Of a DNA stretch of 64,000 nucleotides, positions 8,607 to 17,185 are shown piece after piece. Numbering within the stretch: position 1 is the stretch's first letter; each line of letters begins with the position of its first letter. The notes below the pieces were generated by a model. The model was not told where the DNA came from. It worked only from the letters and a program-made list of their open reading frames with translations, and ran no database searches. Position numbers and translations under genes: made by a program. Origin of the DNA: Cereibacter azotoformans (GTDB lineage: Bacteria > Pseudomonadota > Alphaproteobacteria > Rhodobacterales > Rhodobacteraceae); contig JAGFXX010000001.1 in assembly GCA_017599285.1 (NCBI GenBank), positions 2,480,001 to 2,544,000 on the forward strand, in the 5' to 3' direction.

Positions 8607-10102
8607 CCGAGCCGGTGCTCGCGATCCGCAAGGTCTCGCGGCTGTTCGGGCCGGTCCAGGTCCTGTTCGATGTGGATTTCGACCTCCGCCCCGGCGAGGT
8701 CCATGCGCTGATCGGCGAGAATGGCGCGGGCAAGTCCACGACAATGAAGATCCTCGCGGGCTATCTCGCGCCCTCGGCGGGTGAGGTGCTGCTGGACGGC
8801 CAGCCCGTCCACTTCCCCTCCTCGCGCGAGGCCGAGGCGGCGGGGATCGTGATGATTCATCAGGAGTTCAACCTCGCGACCCCGCTCACCGTCGAGGAGA
8901 ACATCTTCCTCGGGCGCGAACTGAAGCGAGGCCCCTTTCTCGACCGCCGCGCCATGCAGGCCGAAAGCCGCCGCCTGCTCGAGCGGCTGCACTGCGCGGT
9001 CGATCCGGGTGCGCGTGTCTCGTCGCTCTCGGTGCCGAACCGGCAGATGGTCGAGATCGCGAAGGCGCTGGGGCTGAAGGCGCGTGTCCTGATCATGGAC
9101 GAGCCGACGGCCGTGCTGACCCACCGCGAGACCGACACGTTGCTGGAGCAGGTGGACCGGCTGCGCAGGGCGGGCACGGCGATCCTCTACACCTCGCACA
9201 AGCTGGATGAGGTGGCGCGGATCGCGGACCGCGTGACGGTCCTGCGCGACGGGCGCCGGGTCATGACGGTTCCGGCGAAGGGCCTCACCGAGGACCGGAT
9301 GGCCGAAGCGATGGTGGGGCGCGAGTTGTCGGACCTCTTCCCGCCCAAGGGCACGCCCGCGGCCGAGCCGGTGCTTGAGGTGACGAACCTGACCGTGCCG
9401 GGCTTCGTCCGCGACGCCTCGTTCACGCTCCGGCGGGGCGAGGTGCTGGGCTTTGCGGGCCTCGTGGGGTCGGGCCGGACAGAGCTGATGGAGGGGATCG
9501 TGGGCCTCCGCCCCGCCACGGGCGAGGTGCGCATGGCGGGCCGCGCCCTGCCCCACGGATCGGTTGCGGCGGCGCGCGCGGCGGGCCTCGTCTATCTGAC
9601 CGAGGACCGCAAGGAGAAGGGCCTGCTTCTCGGAAAGTCGCTGACCGAGAACCTGACCCTCCTCGCGCTCGACCGCTTCGGCCGGGTGCTGATCGACAAG
9701 GCCGCCGAAGAGCGCGCCCTGACGCAGGCCATCTCGGACTTCGACATCCGCGCGGGCGACCGCGGGATCATCGCGGGCAGCCTGTCGGGCGGGAACCAGC
9801 AGAAGCTGCTTCTGGCCAAGACCATGCTGGCCGAACCGCAGGTCGTCATCATCGACGAGCCGACGCGCGGGATCGACGTGGGCACCAAGCAGCAGATCTA
9901 CGGCTTCATCGCCCGCCTCGCCGCTGAGGGCCGCAGCGTGATCGTCGTCTCGTCCGAACTGCCCGAGGTGATCGGCGTGGCCAACCGCATCGTGGTGATG
10001 AGCGCGGGCCGGATCGCCGGCGAGGTCGAGGGCCCGGCCATCACCGAAGAGAACATCGTCCGCCTCGCGATGGGGCTGAACCACCGGAAGGCCAGCGCAT
10101 GA
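8603..10102 (+). CDS. Sugar ABC transporter ATP-binding protein (CUT2/RbsA type)
   Basis: 499 residues with two ATPase halves, as in RbsA/XylG. Half one has Walker A GENGAGKST near residue 38 and Walker B LIMDEPT. Half two has the degenerate P-loop GLVGSGRTE usual for CUT2 proteins, then signature LSGGNQQK and Walker B VIIDEPTRG. The ATG at 8603 overlaps the upstream TGA; a longer open frame to 8216 is out of register with the family N-terminus. Powers uptake with the permease and binding protein that follow. Confidence 0.95.
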   Translation: MTEPVLAIRKVSRLFGPVQVLFDVDFDLRPGEVHALIGENGAGKSTTMKILAGYLAPSAGEVLLDGQPVHFPSSREAEAAGIVMIHQEFNLATPLTVEENIFLGRELKRGPFLDRRAMQAESRRLLERLHCAVDPGARVSSLSVPNRQMVEIAKALGLKARVLIMDEPTAVLTHRETDTLLEQVDRLRRAGTAILYTSHKLDEVARIADRVTVLRDGRRVMTVPAKGLTEDRMAEAMVGRELSDLFPPKGTPAAEPVLEVTNLTVPGFVRDASFTLRRGEVLGFAGLVGSGRTELMEGIVGLRPATGEVRMAGRALPHGSVAAARAAGLVYLTEDRKEKGLLLGKSLTENLTLLALDRFGRVLIDKAAEERALTQAISDFDIRAGDRGIIAGSLSGGNQQKLLLAKTMLAEPQVVIIDEPTRGIDVGTKQQIYGFIARLAAEGRSVIVVSSELPEVIGVANRIVVMSAGRIAGEVEGPAITEENIVRLAMGLNHRKASA

Positions 10103-11091
10103 GTGCCGTCACCGTTCCCCGTCCCCGTTTCCAGCTTTATGTTCTCGGGCCGCTGCTCGCCCTCTTCGTGCTGATCGCGCTGGGGGCCTGGCTTAACCCG
10201 AACTTCCTCAGCTACGGCAACATCACCAACGTGCTCGCGCGCTCGGCCTTCATCGGCATCATCGCGGTGGGCATGACCTTCGTCATCACCTCGGGGGGGA
10301 TCGACCTTTCGGTGGGCTCGATGGCGGCCTTCATCGCGGGCCTCATGATCCTGTCGATGAACGCGCTTCTGCCCCACATGGGCGCAGGCGTCCCGGTCAT
10401 TCTGATGGGGGTGCTGGTGGCGGCCTGCGCGGGGCTGCTCGCGGGCTGGCTCAACGGGTTTCTCATCGCCAAGGTCGGGATCGAGCCCTTCATCGTGACG
10501 CTGGGCACCATGGGCATCTACCGCTCGCTCGTCACCTGGCTGGCCGACGGGGGCACGCTTTCGCTCGATTTCGGGCTGCGCGGCCTCTACCGGCCGGTCT
10601 ATTATGGCGGGATCTTCGGCATAGCCTGGCCGATCATCGTCTTTGCGATCGTCGCCATCCTGGGCGAGATCGTGATGCGCCAGACCGCCTTCGGCCGGCA
10701 TGTGGCCGCCATCGGCGCCAACGAGCAGGTGGCGCGCTACTCGGCCGTCAAGGTGCCGCGGGTGCGGATTGCGACCTATGCGCTGCTGGGGCTGCTCGTG
10801 GGGCTCGCCACCATCATGTATGTGCCGCGGCTGGGCTCGGCCTCGGGCTCGACCGGCGTCCTGTGGGAGCTTGAGGCCATCGCCGCCGTCATCATCGGCG
10901 GCACGGTGCTCAAGGGCGGCTACGGCCGGGTCTGGGGCACGGTGGTGGGTGTCCTGATCCTCAGCCTGATCGACAATATCCTGAACCTCGCCTCGATCGT
11001 CAGCCCCTACCTGAACGGCACGATCCAGGGCGTCATCGTGATCCTCGCTGTCGTGCTGCAGCGGGAGAAGAAGGCCGCCGACGCGCGGTAG
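10099..11091 (+). CDS. Sugar ABC transporter permease (CUT2/RbsC type)
   Basis: 330-residue inner-membrane protein with about eight to ten hydrophobic helices. The motif VGMTFVITSGGIDLSVGSM near residues 56-75 is the CUT2 permease signature. Only one permease gene is present, so a homodimer is expected. Coupled to the ATPase gene by an ATGA overlap. Confidence 0.93.
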   Translation: MSAVTVPRPRFQLYVLGPLLALFVLIALGAWLNPNFLSYGNITNVLARSAFIGIIAVGMTFVITSGGIDLSVGSMAAFIAGLMILSMNALLPHMGAGVPVILMGVLVAACAGLLAGWLNGFLIAKVGIEPFIVTLGTMGIYRSLVTWLADGGTLSLDFGLRGLYRPVYYGGIFGIAWPIIVFAIVAILGEIVMRQTAFGRHVAAIGANEQVARYSAVKVPRVRIATYALLGLLVGLATIMYVPRLGSASGSTGVLWELEAIAAVIIGGTVLKGGYGRVWGTVVGVLILSLIDNILNLASIVSPYLNGTIQGVIVILAVVLQREKKAADAR

Positions 11092-11109
11092 ATCCTTGGG
11101 AGGTATGTG

Positions 11110-12069
11110 ATGAAACGGAGACAATTTCTGACGAGTGCCGCCGTGGCCGGGGTGGCGGCGGGTGCCGGCGCACCCGCACTGGCGCAGGAGAAGGTCGGCA
11201 CCATCGGGATCGCCATCCCGTCGGCGACGCACGGCTTCATGGGCGGGCTGAACTTCCACGCGCAGGACACGATCAAGCGCCTGCAAGAGGTCTATCCGCA
11301 GCTCGACTTCGTGCTGGCGACGGCCGGAAACGCGGGCAAGATGGTCAATGACATCGAGGACATGGTGGCGACGCGCAACATCAGCGCCCTCGTCGTCCTC
11401 CCGTTCGAGAGCGAGCCCCTGACCTCGCCCGTGCAGGCGGTGAAGGAGGCGGGCATCTGGGTAACGGTCGTGGACCGCGGCCTCTCGGTCGAGGGGATCG
11501 AGGATCTCTATGTGGCCGGCGACAATCCCGGCTTCGGGCGCGTGGCGGGCGAGTATTTCGCGCAGAACCTCGGATCCGGCAAGAAGATCGTCGTCCTGCG
11601 CGGCATCCCCACCACGCTCGACAACGAGCGGGTCGAGGCCTTCACCGCGGCCATCGAAGGGTCGGGGATCGAGGTGCTCGACATGCAGCACGGCAACTGG
11701 AACCGCGACGACGCCTTCAACGTGATGCAGGATTTCCTGTCCAAGTATTCCCAGATCGATGCGGTGTGGGCCGCCGACGACGACATGGCGATCGGCGCGA
11801 TGGAGGCCATCGCGCAGGCCGGCCGCACCGAGGAGATGTGGGTCATGGGCGGCGCCGGCATGAAGGAGATCATCCGGCGCATCGCCGACGGCGATCCGCA
11901 GCTTCCGGCGAACGTCACCTACCCGCCGGCGCAGATCTCGACCGCCATCGAGCTGACGGCGCTGAAGCTCGTCTCCTCGACGCCGGTTTCGGGGCGCTTC
12001 ATCATCGGCTCGCAGCTCGTCACGCCCGAGAATGCCGAGCAGTTCTACTTCCCCGACAGCCCCTTCTGA
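11110..12069 (+). CDS. Sugar ABC transporter substrate-binding protein (CUT2), probable Tat export
   Basis: 319 residues. The N-terminus MKRRQFLTSAAVAGVAAGAG with cleavage after ALAQ contains RRQFL, a Tat-type signal. The mature part is a type I periplasmic binding fold (GTIGIAIPSATHGFMGGL; ISALVVLPFESEPL; VWAADDDMAIGAMEAI). GGGAGG lies 6 bases before the ATG at 11110; the GTG three bases upstream is less likely. Last gene of the cassette, followed by a terminator hairpin. Ligand unknown. Confidence 0.92.
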   Translation: MKRRQFLTSAAVAGVAAGAGAPALAQEKVGTIGIAIPSATHGFMGGLNFHAQDTIKRLQEVYPQLDFVLATAGNAGKMVNDIEDMVATRNISALVVLPFESEPLTSPVQAVKEAGIWVTVVDRGLSVEGIEDLYVAGDNPGFGRVAGEYFAQNLGSGKKIVVLRGIPTTLDNERVEAFTAAIEGSGIEVLDMQHGNWNRDDAFNVMQDFLSKYSQIDAVWAADDDMAIGAMEAIAQAGRTEEMWVMGGAGMKEIIRRIADGDPQLPANVTYPPAQISTAIELTALKLVSSTPVSGRFIIGSQLVTPENAEQFYFPDSPF

Positions 12070-12076
12070 ACAAGGT

Positions 12077-12104
12077 GGAGCGCGGCACCCCCATGCCGCG
12101 CTCC
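12077..12104. terminator. Hairpin terminator between converging genes
   Basis: Perfect 10-bp stem GGAGCGCGGC / GCCGCGCTCC with an 8-base loop, sitting between the stop of the sugar-binding protein gene and the stop of the pseudoazurin gene. There is no long T run on either side, so it may be a bidirectional structure of the GC-rich type usual in this genus. Confidence 0.7.
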
Positions 12105-12111
12105 GGCCGCC

Positions 12112-12546
12112 CTACTGGGCGACCTGGGCGAGCAGCGGCTCGAACCGCTTCTTCGCCGTTCCCTTCATCGGCACCCCCGCAACCTCCTCGTGGTTGACCG
12201 GCGCGCCCACCTGGATCAGCGCCACCATCCCCATCGAAAAGTGCGGGGCGCATTTGACGCCGTAGAGCCCTTCGTCCGTCAGCGTCACCGAGACGTCCTT
12301 GCCCATCTTGCCCTTGAAGGCCTCGGCCCCCTCGGGAAGCATGCCCTTGATCGTCTCGGCGTTGTGGCCCTTGTCGGTGGCCTTGAAGAGGATCGTGTCT
12401 CCGGGCTGGGCCACGACGAAGGCGGGCTCGAACACCATGGCGCCGTCGGCGCCCTTGTTGAGCATGATGACCTCGTGCGTGGCGGCCTGCGCCGCGGTGC
12501 CGAGAACAAGCATGAGCGTGGCCGCGGCCGTTATCTTCTTGAGCAT
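12112..12546 (-). CDS. Pseudoazurin (type I blue copper protein)
   Basis: 144-residue precursor, cleaved after about residue 21 (TAAQA-ATHE) for the periplasm. Type I copper ligands are present: His in GHNAET, then Cys, His and Met in VKCAPHFSMGM. Length and the N-terminal THEVIMLNKG match pseudoazurin, an electron donor to nitrite and nitrous oxide reductases. No denitrification genes are near, so it may serve other periplasmic reductases or peroxidases. The start at 12546 gives a standard signal peptide with AAGGA upstream; longer frames run into the intergenic region. Confidence 0.92.
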   Translation of the reverse strand: MLKKITAAATLMLVLGTAAQAATHEVIMLNKGADGAMVFEPAFVVAQPGDTILFKATDKGHNAETIKGMLPEGAEAFKGKMGKDVSVTLTDEGLYGVKCAPHFSMGMVALIQVGAPVNHEEVAGVPMKGTAKKRFEPLLAQVAQ

Positions 12547-12684
12547 CTGGCTTTCCTTGCAACTGATGCCCTTCGGATAGCAGGCGCGGTTCCTGCCCTT
12601 GTTGTGCTGCCGCAAGCTCGGATTGCGAATCATGCCTGCCGCTTCACCGGGCAGCGCGTGGACGTTCGGGGGCCCGCCTGCGCA

Positions 12685-12698
12685 TGCAAACGATTGCT
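12685..12698. promoter_or_regulatory. Isolated LacI-type operator-like site
   Basis: TGCAAACGATTGCT matches 13 of the 14 bases of TGNAANCGNTTNCA and shares TGCAAACGATT with site B at 6332-6345. It lies between the divergent pseudoazurin and phasin-like genes. It may be a remote auxiliary operator for the same LacI-type protein or chance; one copy cannot decide. Confidence 0.4.
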
Positions 12699-12822
12699 CA
12701 TGCCGCGCCTGCGCAGCATCCCGCTTCCCACGCCAAATTTCATTGACGCATTGTGCAAGAGTCCCCACCGTCGCGCCATGCGTCCAAAGTCGCAGAAGTT
12801 ACGACCGATCTGGAGGATGAAC

Positions 12823-13227
12823 ATGACCAAACCGGCCGAGACGTCCCGCACCATCTACGACACGATGACCGAGCTTTTCTCGAGCATGTCCGCCGCGCCC
12901 ATGGGGGCGATCATGGCCAAACGTGCGCTCGACATGCAGCAGGGCATCGCTGGCGAAATGAACCAGGCCGCGCACGATTGGCTCGACCGCCGTCAGGCCG
13001 CGGTCTCGAGCCTCGTCGGCACGGCGCACAAGGTGATGGACAAGGGCTTCTCCGACACGGCGACCTTCAGTTCGATGCAGGAATGGTATGGCGGCATGGT
13101 CGAGCGTCTCGCCGCCGACATGAAGAGCCCCTATGACCTCATGCTGGCCTGCAGCGCACATGTCGTTCCAGCCACGACCAGGAAGCCGGCCGAAAAGCCC
13201 GCATCGACGATCCGGCGCGCCGCCTGA
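12823..13227 (+). CDS. Phasin-like protein
   Basis: 134-residue, mostly helical, alanine- and methionine-rich protein without signal or membrane helix, ending in a short Lys/Arg-rich tail (KPAEKPASTIRRAA). Composition, length and amphipathic heptads in the middle resemble phasins, which coat polyhydroxyalkanoate granules; a PHA synthase gene is 7 kb away. The start at 12823 has GGAGG 6 bases upstream, and the in-frame ATG at 12817 touches that Shine-Dalgarno. TGC-rich motifs upstream (CTGCGCAG near 12709, GCATTGTGC near 12748) would fit PhaR control. Identification is tentative. Confidence 0.5.
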   Translation: MTKPAETSRTIYDTMTELFSSMSAAPMGAIMAKRALDMQQGIAGEMNQAAHDWLDRRQAAVSSLVGTAHKVMDKGFSDTATFSSMQEWYGGMVERLAADMKSPYDLMLACSAHVVPATTRKPAEKPASTIRRAA

Positions 13228-13240
13228 GGCGTCCCTCGAC

Positions 13241-13266
13241 CGGATGCCGGAGCGCTTCGGCATCCG
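13241..13266 (+). terminator. Hairpin after phasin-like gene
   Basis: Nine-bp perfect stem CGGATGCCG / CGGCATCCG with an 8-base loop, 13 bases after the stop codon. No T run follows. Reads as a GC-rich terminator or RNA-stabilising 3' hairpin. Confidence 0.6.
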
Positions 13267-13421
13267 TCACGGTCGGCGCCGTGATCCTTCATCGGCGCCT
13301 CCACGCCGACTTCCTGTCCGGCGAACGATTGTCCCTGTCGCCGATCGGTCGGCGGATCCTGCGCGCACGTCCACCCGGTGCGCCTGAGGCTGACGTGCAA
13401 CAGATTCCCGTTCGCGATCCG

Positions 13422-13443
13422 ACATATATTCAAAAGTATATGT
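13422..13443. promoter_or_regulatory. AT-rich inverted repeat upstream of the H-NS-like gene
   Basis: ACATATA, an 8-base spacer (TTCAAAAG), then TATATGT, in a locally AT-rich island of a GC-rich genome, about 110 bases before the H-NS-like start. Position and symmetry suit a repressor site; H-NS-type proteins prefer curved AT-rich DNA and often regulate themselves. Confidence 0.45.
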
Positions 13444-13553
13444 TTTCATACCTCAAAGAGATTGTCCGTCCGTCCAGACCTTAGGTATGGTGAGAAAAAT
13501 TGGCCACAGAGCCGGCTTTCCTCGCTGGCTTGGGAAGGCCGGGGATGGTCGGA

Positions 13554-13832
13554 ATGAAGTTGAACATTGAGCGGTTGACTCGGGACGAACTTATAGACCT
13601 CTACGGTCGGATTTCCGCGGCACTGGATGCCTGCGAAAGCCGTCAAATCGCCAGAAAGGCGAAAGAAGAGGCCGCAAGGATCAAGGGCGAGGCAGGAGAG
13701 AGCGGAAAGAGGGTGAGTTACTTCAACCCCACCAACCGCTCCGTTTCATGGAACGGGCGCGGGCGCTGCCCGCACTGGTTCAAGGTCGCCATGGCGCAGG
13801 GCCGCACGCCGGAAGAACTGGCGGCGCTCTGA
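13554..13832 (+). CDS. H-NS-like nucleoid-associated regulator
   Basis: 92 residues. The C-terminal domain NRSVSWNGRGRCPHWFKVAMAQGRTPEEL is the H-NS DNA-binding signature (W-x-G-x-G-R-x-P-x-W), as in the Rhodobacter HvrA/Spb group that modulates photosynthesis and other genes. The N-terminal half is a predicted coiled coil (LTRDELIDLYGRISAALDACE, then Lys/Glu-rich) for oligomerisation. The start at 13554 is preferred; ATG at 13545 is in frame, three codons longer, and equally possible. Which of the paralogues it represents cannot be said. Confidence 0.8.
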   Translation: MKLNIERLTRDELIDLYGRISAALDACESRQIARKAKEEAARIKGEAGESGKRVSYFNPTNRSVSWNGRGRCPHWFKVAMAQGRTPEELAAL

Positions 13833-13870
13833 GCAACGGCGCCCTCGGATAATTCTCGTTTTCGCTCCCC

Positions 13871-13908
13871 GGTTCCCGGAGCCCGCCATCCGGCGGGCGC
13901 CGGGAACC
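13871..13908. terminator. Bidirectional terminator hairpin
   Basis: Outer stem GGTTCCCGG / CCGGGAACC (9 bp) enclosing an inner stem CCCGCC-ATCC-GGCGGG, between the converging H-NS-like gene and the nitronate monooxygenase gene, 39 bases after the first stop and 11 before the second. Confidence 0.75.
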
Positions 13909-13918
13909 GAGGCCGGCG

Positions 13919-14860
13919 TCAGAGCCAACCCTCGGTGCGGGCCTCCGCTGCGCAGGCGGCGACCGCCGCTTGATACTCATCAATGAGCCGGCGGCAGAGA
14001 TCGCCCGCCCCGGGAATGTCGCCGATGCCGCCGACGCCCTGCCCCGCCGACCACACGTCCCGCCAGACCTTGGCCTCGGACTCCATGTCGAGATGCGGAG
14101 ATGCGCCCCCCTCGGGATCGATGCCCGCGGTGGCCAGGCTCTGGCGCAGGAAGCTGGCCGGGATACCGCTGACCTTCGGCGTATAGACGATGTCGGCGGC
14201 CGTGCTGTCGGCCACCATCCGCTTCTGCGCCTCGGGCACCATCGCTTCCTCGGTCGCCAGGAAGCGGGTCCCGAGATAGGCCAGATCCGCCCCCATCATG
14301 CGGGCCGCCGCGACTTCATGGCCCCGGTTCATGGCGCCCGACAGGATGACGGTGCCCGCAAAGAAGGACCGGATCTCCGAGACCAGCGCGAAGGGGCTGA
14401 GGGTGCCGGCGTGCCCCCCCGCCCCCGCCGCCACCGCGATGATCCCGTCCACCCCCGCTTCGGCCGCCTTGCGCGCGTGCCGTGCATTCACGACATCGTG
14501 GAACACCAGCCCGCCATAGCCATGAACCGCCGCCACCAGTTCGGGCACCGCGCCGAGCGAGGTGATGATCAGCGGCACCCTTTCCTCGATGCAGATGGCG
14601 AGGTCGGCCTCGAGGCGCGGGTTCGACTTGTGGACGATGAGATTGACGCCGAAGGGCGCGGCATCGGGCGCCAGACGGCCGCGGATCGCCCTGATCCATT
14701 CGCGGAACCCGTCACTCGTGCGCTGGTTCAGCGCGGGGAAGGTGCCCAGGAGGCCCGCGTTGCAGGTCTCCACCACGAGGTCCGGGCCCGAGGTCAGGAA
14801 CATGGGTGCGGCGATCACGGGCGCCTTGAGGCGGCCCTTCAGGGCCTCGGGTATGGGCAT
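13919..14860 (-). CDS. Nitronate monooxygenase (2-nitropropane dioxygenase family)
   Basis: 313-residue FMN-dependent TIM-barrel enzyme that oxidises alkyl nitronates such as propionate 3-nitronate. Family motifs: KAPVIAAPMFLTSGPDLV at the N-terminus, IAVAAGAGGHAGTLSPFALV (substrate His and FMN phosphate loop) and GADLAYLGTRFLATEEA. The start at 14860 (MPIPEAL) has GAGGAGGAG just upstream. It sits alone on its strand next to the SLC13-type permease; no substrate clue from context. Confidence 0.88.
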   Translation of the reverse strand: MPIPEALKGRLKAPVIAAPMFLTSGPDLVVETCNAGLLGTFPALNQRTSDGFREWIRAIRGRLAPDAAPFGVNLIVHKSNPRLEADLAICIEERVPLIITSLGAVPELVAAVHGYGGLVFHDVVNARHARKAAEAGVDGIIAVAAGAGGHAGTLSPFALVSEIRSFFAGTVILSGAMNRGHEVAAARMMGADLAYLGTRFLATEEAMVPEAQKRMVADSTAADIVYTPKVSGIPASFLRQSLATAGIDPEGGASPHLDMESEAKVWRDVWSAGQGVGGIGDIPGAGDLCRRLIDEYQAAVAACAAEARTEGWL

Positions 14861-14929
14861 GGTCTCCTCCTCACGATTGGGCCGAGGTGACACCCGCTTG
14901 CCCGCGTGGGTCAACCGTTCCGCTGCGTC

Positions 14930-16753
14930 CTAGAGCGGCAGGATCAGCGGAACGAGGGTGACGCTGACGACGAGGCAGAAGAGCGTCAGCGGCACGCCCA
15001 CCTTGACGAAATCCACGAAGCGGTAGTTGCCCGGCCCCACCACCAGCATGTTCACCGGCGAGGCGACCGGCGTCATGAAGGCGGCCGAAGCCCCCAGCGC
15101 CACGATCATGGCGAAGGCCTGGGGCGAGGAGTCGAGCCGCTCGGCCAGCGCCACGGCCACGGGCGCCATCAGCACCGCCGTGGCCGTGTTCGAGATGAAG
15201 AGACCGAGCACCGCCGTCACGCAGAAGAGCGCGCCGAGGATCATCCGCGGCCCGGCATCGCCCAGAAGGCCGATCAGCGCCTCGGCCGCCAGATCGACGC
15301 CTCCCGTCCGTTGGAGCGCGATGGAAAAGGGCAGCATCCCCACGATCAGAACCAGCGTGTCCCAGCGGATCGAGCCGAGGGCCGAGCGCATGTCGATGCA
15401 GCGGAAGAGACCGAGCAGAAGGCAGCCCACCAGCGCCGCCTGCACGTTGGAGACGAGGCCCGAGATCATCAGCCCGACCACCAGCGCCAGCACGGCGAGC
15501 GCCGCCGGCGCGCGGCGCCGTTCGGGCGCAACATCGTCGGCCTCGCCGGGCAGGTCGAGCAGGATCATCTCGCGCTGCCGCCCCGAGAGTCGCCGGATCG
15601 CCCGCCAGGGGCCGACGACCAGCAGCGTGTCGCCTCCCCGCAGCTTCTCGTCCGCAACGGGTGTGGTCAGAGGGTGCGCGCCGTGCTTCAGCGCCACCAC
15701 GGCGAGGTTGTGGACCGACCGGAAGCGCAGATCGACGACGCTCTGGCCGACGAGGGGCGAGGTTGCCGGGATCATCACCTCGGCCATGCCGATGTCGGAC
15801 ACACGGTCGGCGAAATAATCTCCGGTCGGCGGCAGCTCCTCGAGCTGCCAGCGCGAGCAGAGCGCCGCCAGATCAACCTCCGACCGCGCCGCATCCAGCA
15901 GCAGGATGTCCCCCGGCCGGAGCCGGGTCGAGGCCGTCGGATGGACCAGCTCGGCCCCGAAGAGGCCGCGCCGCTCGATGGCGAGGATGGTCATGCCCTG
16001 GCTGGACAGCAGGCCCGTGTCCGAGACGGGACGGCCCGCGAGCAGGGAGGCAGGGCCAAGCCGCAGCCGCGCCTCATGTCCGGCAAGTCCATATTCCGAC
16101 ACCCAGTCCCCCAGATGCCGCCGTTCGGCCGGGGCCGCGCCGTCCGCCGAACCGAGAAACCGGCGGGCCACCAGCATCCAGAGGATCGCCACCAGAAGGA
16201 TCGGCAGACCGAAGGGCGTGAAGGCGAAGAACGAGAAGCCTTCGTGCCCGCTCCGAACCAGCTCGCCATGCAGGACGAGGTTCGGGGGCGTCGCCACCAG
16301 CGTCGTCATGCCCGCCGTCAGCGCCGACACCGAGAGCGGCATCATCAGGCGGCCGACGGGTATGCCCGAGTCCCGCGCGATGCGCAGGACCACCGGAACG
16401 AAGATGGCGACCACGCCGGTCGAGCTCATGATCGCCGACAGGGCCGCCACGGACAGCATCAGGAACACGATCAGCCGAGTCTCGCTGCCGGCGGCGCGGG
16501 CGATCACCCAGTCGCCGAGCCCCTTGGTGACCCCTGTCCGCACCAGCGCCTCGCCGATGACGAAGAGCGCGCCGATCAGGATCACGTTGGGATCGGCAAA
16601 GCCCGAAAGCGACTCCTGGAGCGTGATCGCTCCGGTGAAGGGCAGGGCAACCATCATGATGACCGCCACGGCATCCATGCGCGGGCGGTTCATGGCGAAC
16701 ATCACGACAGCGGCACAGAGCAGGGCGAGAACAAGCGCAAGCTCGAGCGTCAC
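14930..16753 (-). CDS. SLC13-family permease with TrkA-C domains
   Basis: 607-residue inner-membrane transporter. Helices in the first 185 residues include the repeat MSSTGVVAIFVPVVLRIA and MTTLVATPPNLVLHGEL (the conserved substrate-loop T-x-P-N). A cytoplasmic middle (about 205-400) holds two TrkA-C regulatory modules (GPASLLAGRPVSDTGLLS; ATSPLVGQSVVDLRFRS). A second set of helices repeats the pattern (FISNTATAVLMAPVAVALA; VASPVNMLVVGPGNYRF). The family carries sulfate, dicarboxylates or other anions; cysteine/sulfate uptake is a possibility, not shown. Confidence 0.88.
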   Translation of the reverse strand: MTLELALVLALLCAAVVMFAMNRPRMDAVAVIMMVALPFTGAITLQESLSGFADPNVILIGALFVIGEALVRTGVTKGLGDWVIARAAGSETRLIVFLMLSVAALSAIMSSTGVVAIFVPVVLRIARDSGIPVGRLMMPLSVSALTAGMTTLVATPPNLVLHGELVRSGHEGFSFFAFTPFGLPILLVAILWMLVARRFLGSADGAAPAERRHLGDWVSEYGLAGHEARLRLGPASLLAGRPVSDTGLLSSQGMTILAIERRGLFGAELVHPTASTRLRPGDILLLDAARSEVDLAALCSRWQLEELPPTGDYFADRVSDIGMAEVMIPATSPLVGQSVVDLRFRSVHNLAVVALKHGAHPLTTPVADEKLRGGDTLLVVGPWRAIRRLSGRQREMILLDLPGEADDVAPERRRAPAALAVLALVVGLMISGLVSNVQAALVGCLLLGLFRCIDMRSALGSIRWDTLVLIVGMLPFSIALQRTGGVDLAAEALIGLLGDAGPRMILGALFCVTAVLGLFISNTATAVLMAPVAVALAERLDSSPQAFAMIVALGASAAFMTPVASPVNMLVVGPGNYRFVDFVKVGVPLTLFCLVVSVTLVPLILPL

Positions 16754-16875
16754 TGCAAGTCTCCTTCCGGGGTCGGAGACTGCCGGGAGGGCGGCCGCTT
16801 GTCCAGCCGCCTTCCCGCAACGTCAAGGCCACTGGCCGCGCGAGAGGCGCAGCGCAGACGCCGGGCGGGCCGTTG

Positions 16876-17061
16876 TCAGCGGATGACCGCGCCTCCGACA
16901 CCACCGACCACGGCGCCGGTGATCGGGTCGTCGGCAAGCACCTGGCCGGCCACCGCACCGCCGAGGGCGCCGGTCGCGACGCGCTGGGTCCGGGTCTCGC
17001 CGCAGGCGGCAATCACGAGGCTCGCCGCGAGGGCGGGCAGCAGGAACTTCGGAATGGTCAT
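16876..17061 (-). CDS. Small glycine-zipper lipoprotein
   Basis: 61 residues. The signal ends in a lipobox, LVIAAC, with the lipidated Cys near residue 20. The mature peptide has glycine/alanine spaced repeats (GALGGAVAGQVLADDPITGAVVGGVGGAVI) like glycine-zipper segments that insert in or oligomerise at membranes. AGGA precedes the start at 17061. Function unknown; it may be an envelope-stress or spacer lipoprotein. Confidence 0.75.
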   Translation of the reverse strand: MTIPKFLLPALAASLVIAACGETRTQRVATGALGGAVAGQVLADDPITGAVVGGVGGAVIR

Positions 17062-17185
17062 GGGGATCCTCCGTGTCGGGTCCGGGCGGTGGTGCCCGCC
17101 CGGAACATTACGCAGAGGAATGCGCGCCGTGACAGGAACGTTCCCCGCCGCCACCGATATGAGCGGACAACCGCGAATCCGGTCG

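Larger units (their letters stand above)
13228..13553. other. 326-bp intergenic region with a hairpin and an AT-rich dyad
   Basis: Holds a terminator-like hairpin right after the phasin-like gene (13241-13266), then about 150 bp of GC-rich sequence without a convincing gene, then an AT-rich stretch (about 13420-13500) with the inverted repeat ACATATA-N8-TATATGT and the probable promoter of the H-NS-like gene. A 67-codon open frame at 13281-13484 has no coding character. Confidence 0.6.

Noticed and set aside
12743..12748. TTGACG upstream of the phasin-like gene as a third copy of the SARP array
   Set aside because: No second TTGACG-like hexamer at +11 or -11; a single hexamer is uninformative.
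13281..13484. 67-codon plus-strand open frame in the intergenic region before the H-NS-like gene
   Set aside because: No Shine-Dalgarno, Arg/Pro-rich without domain character, and it overlaps the AT-rich dyad that looks regulatory.
17106..17150. GGAACGTTCC palindrome upstream of the lipoprotein gene as another EcfG promoter
   Set aside because: GGAAC is present but no CGTT at 16-17 bases on either strand.
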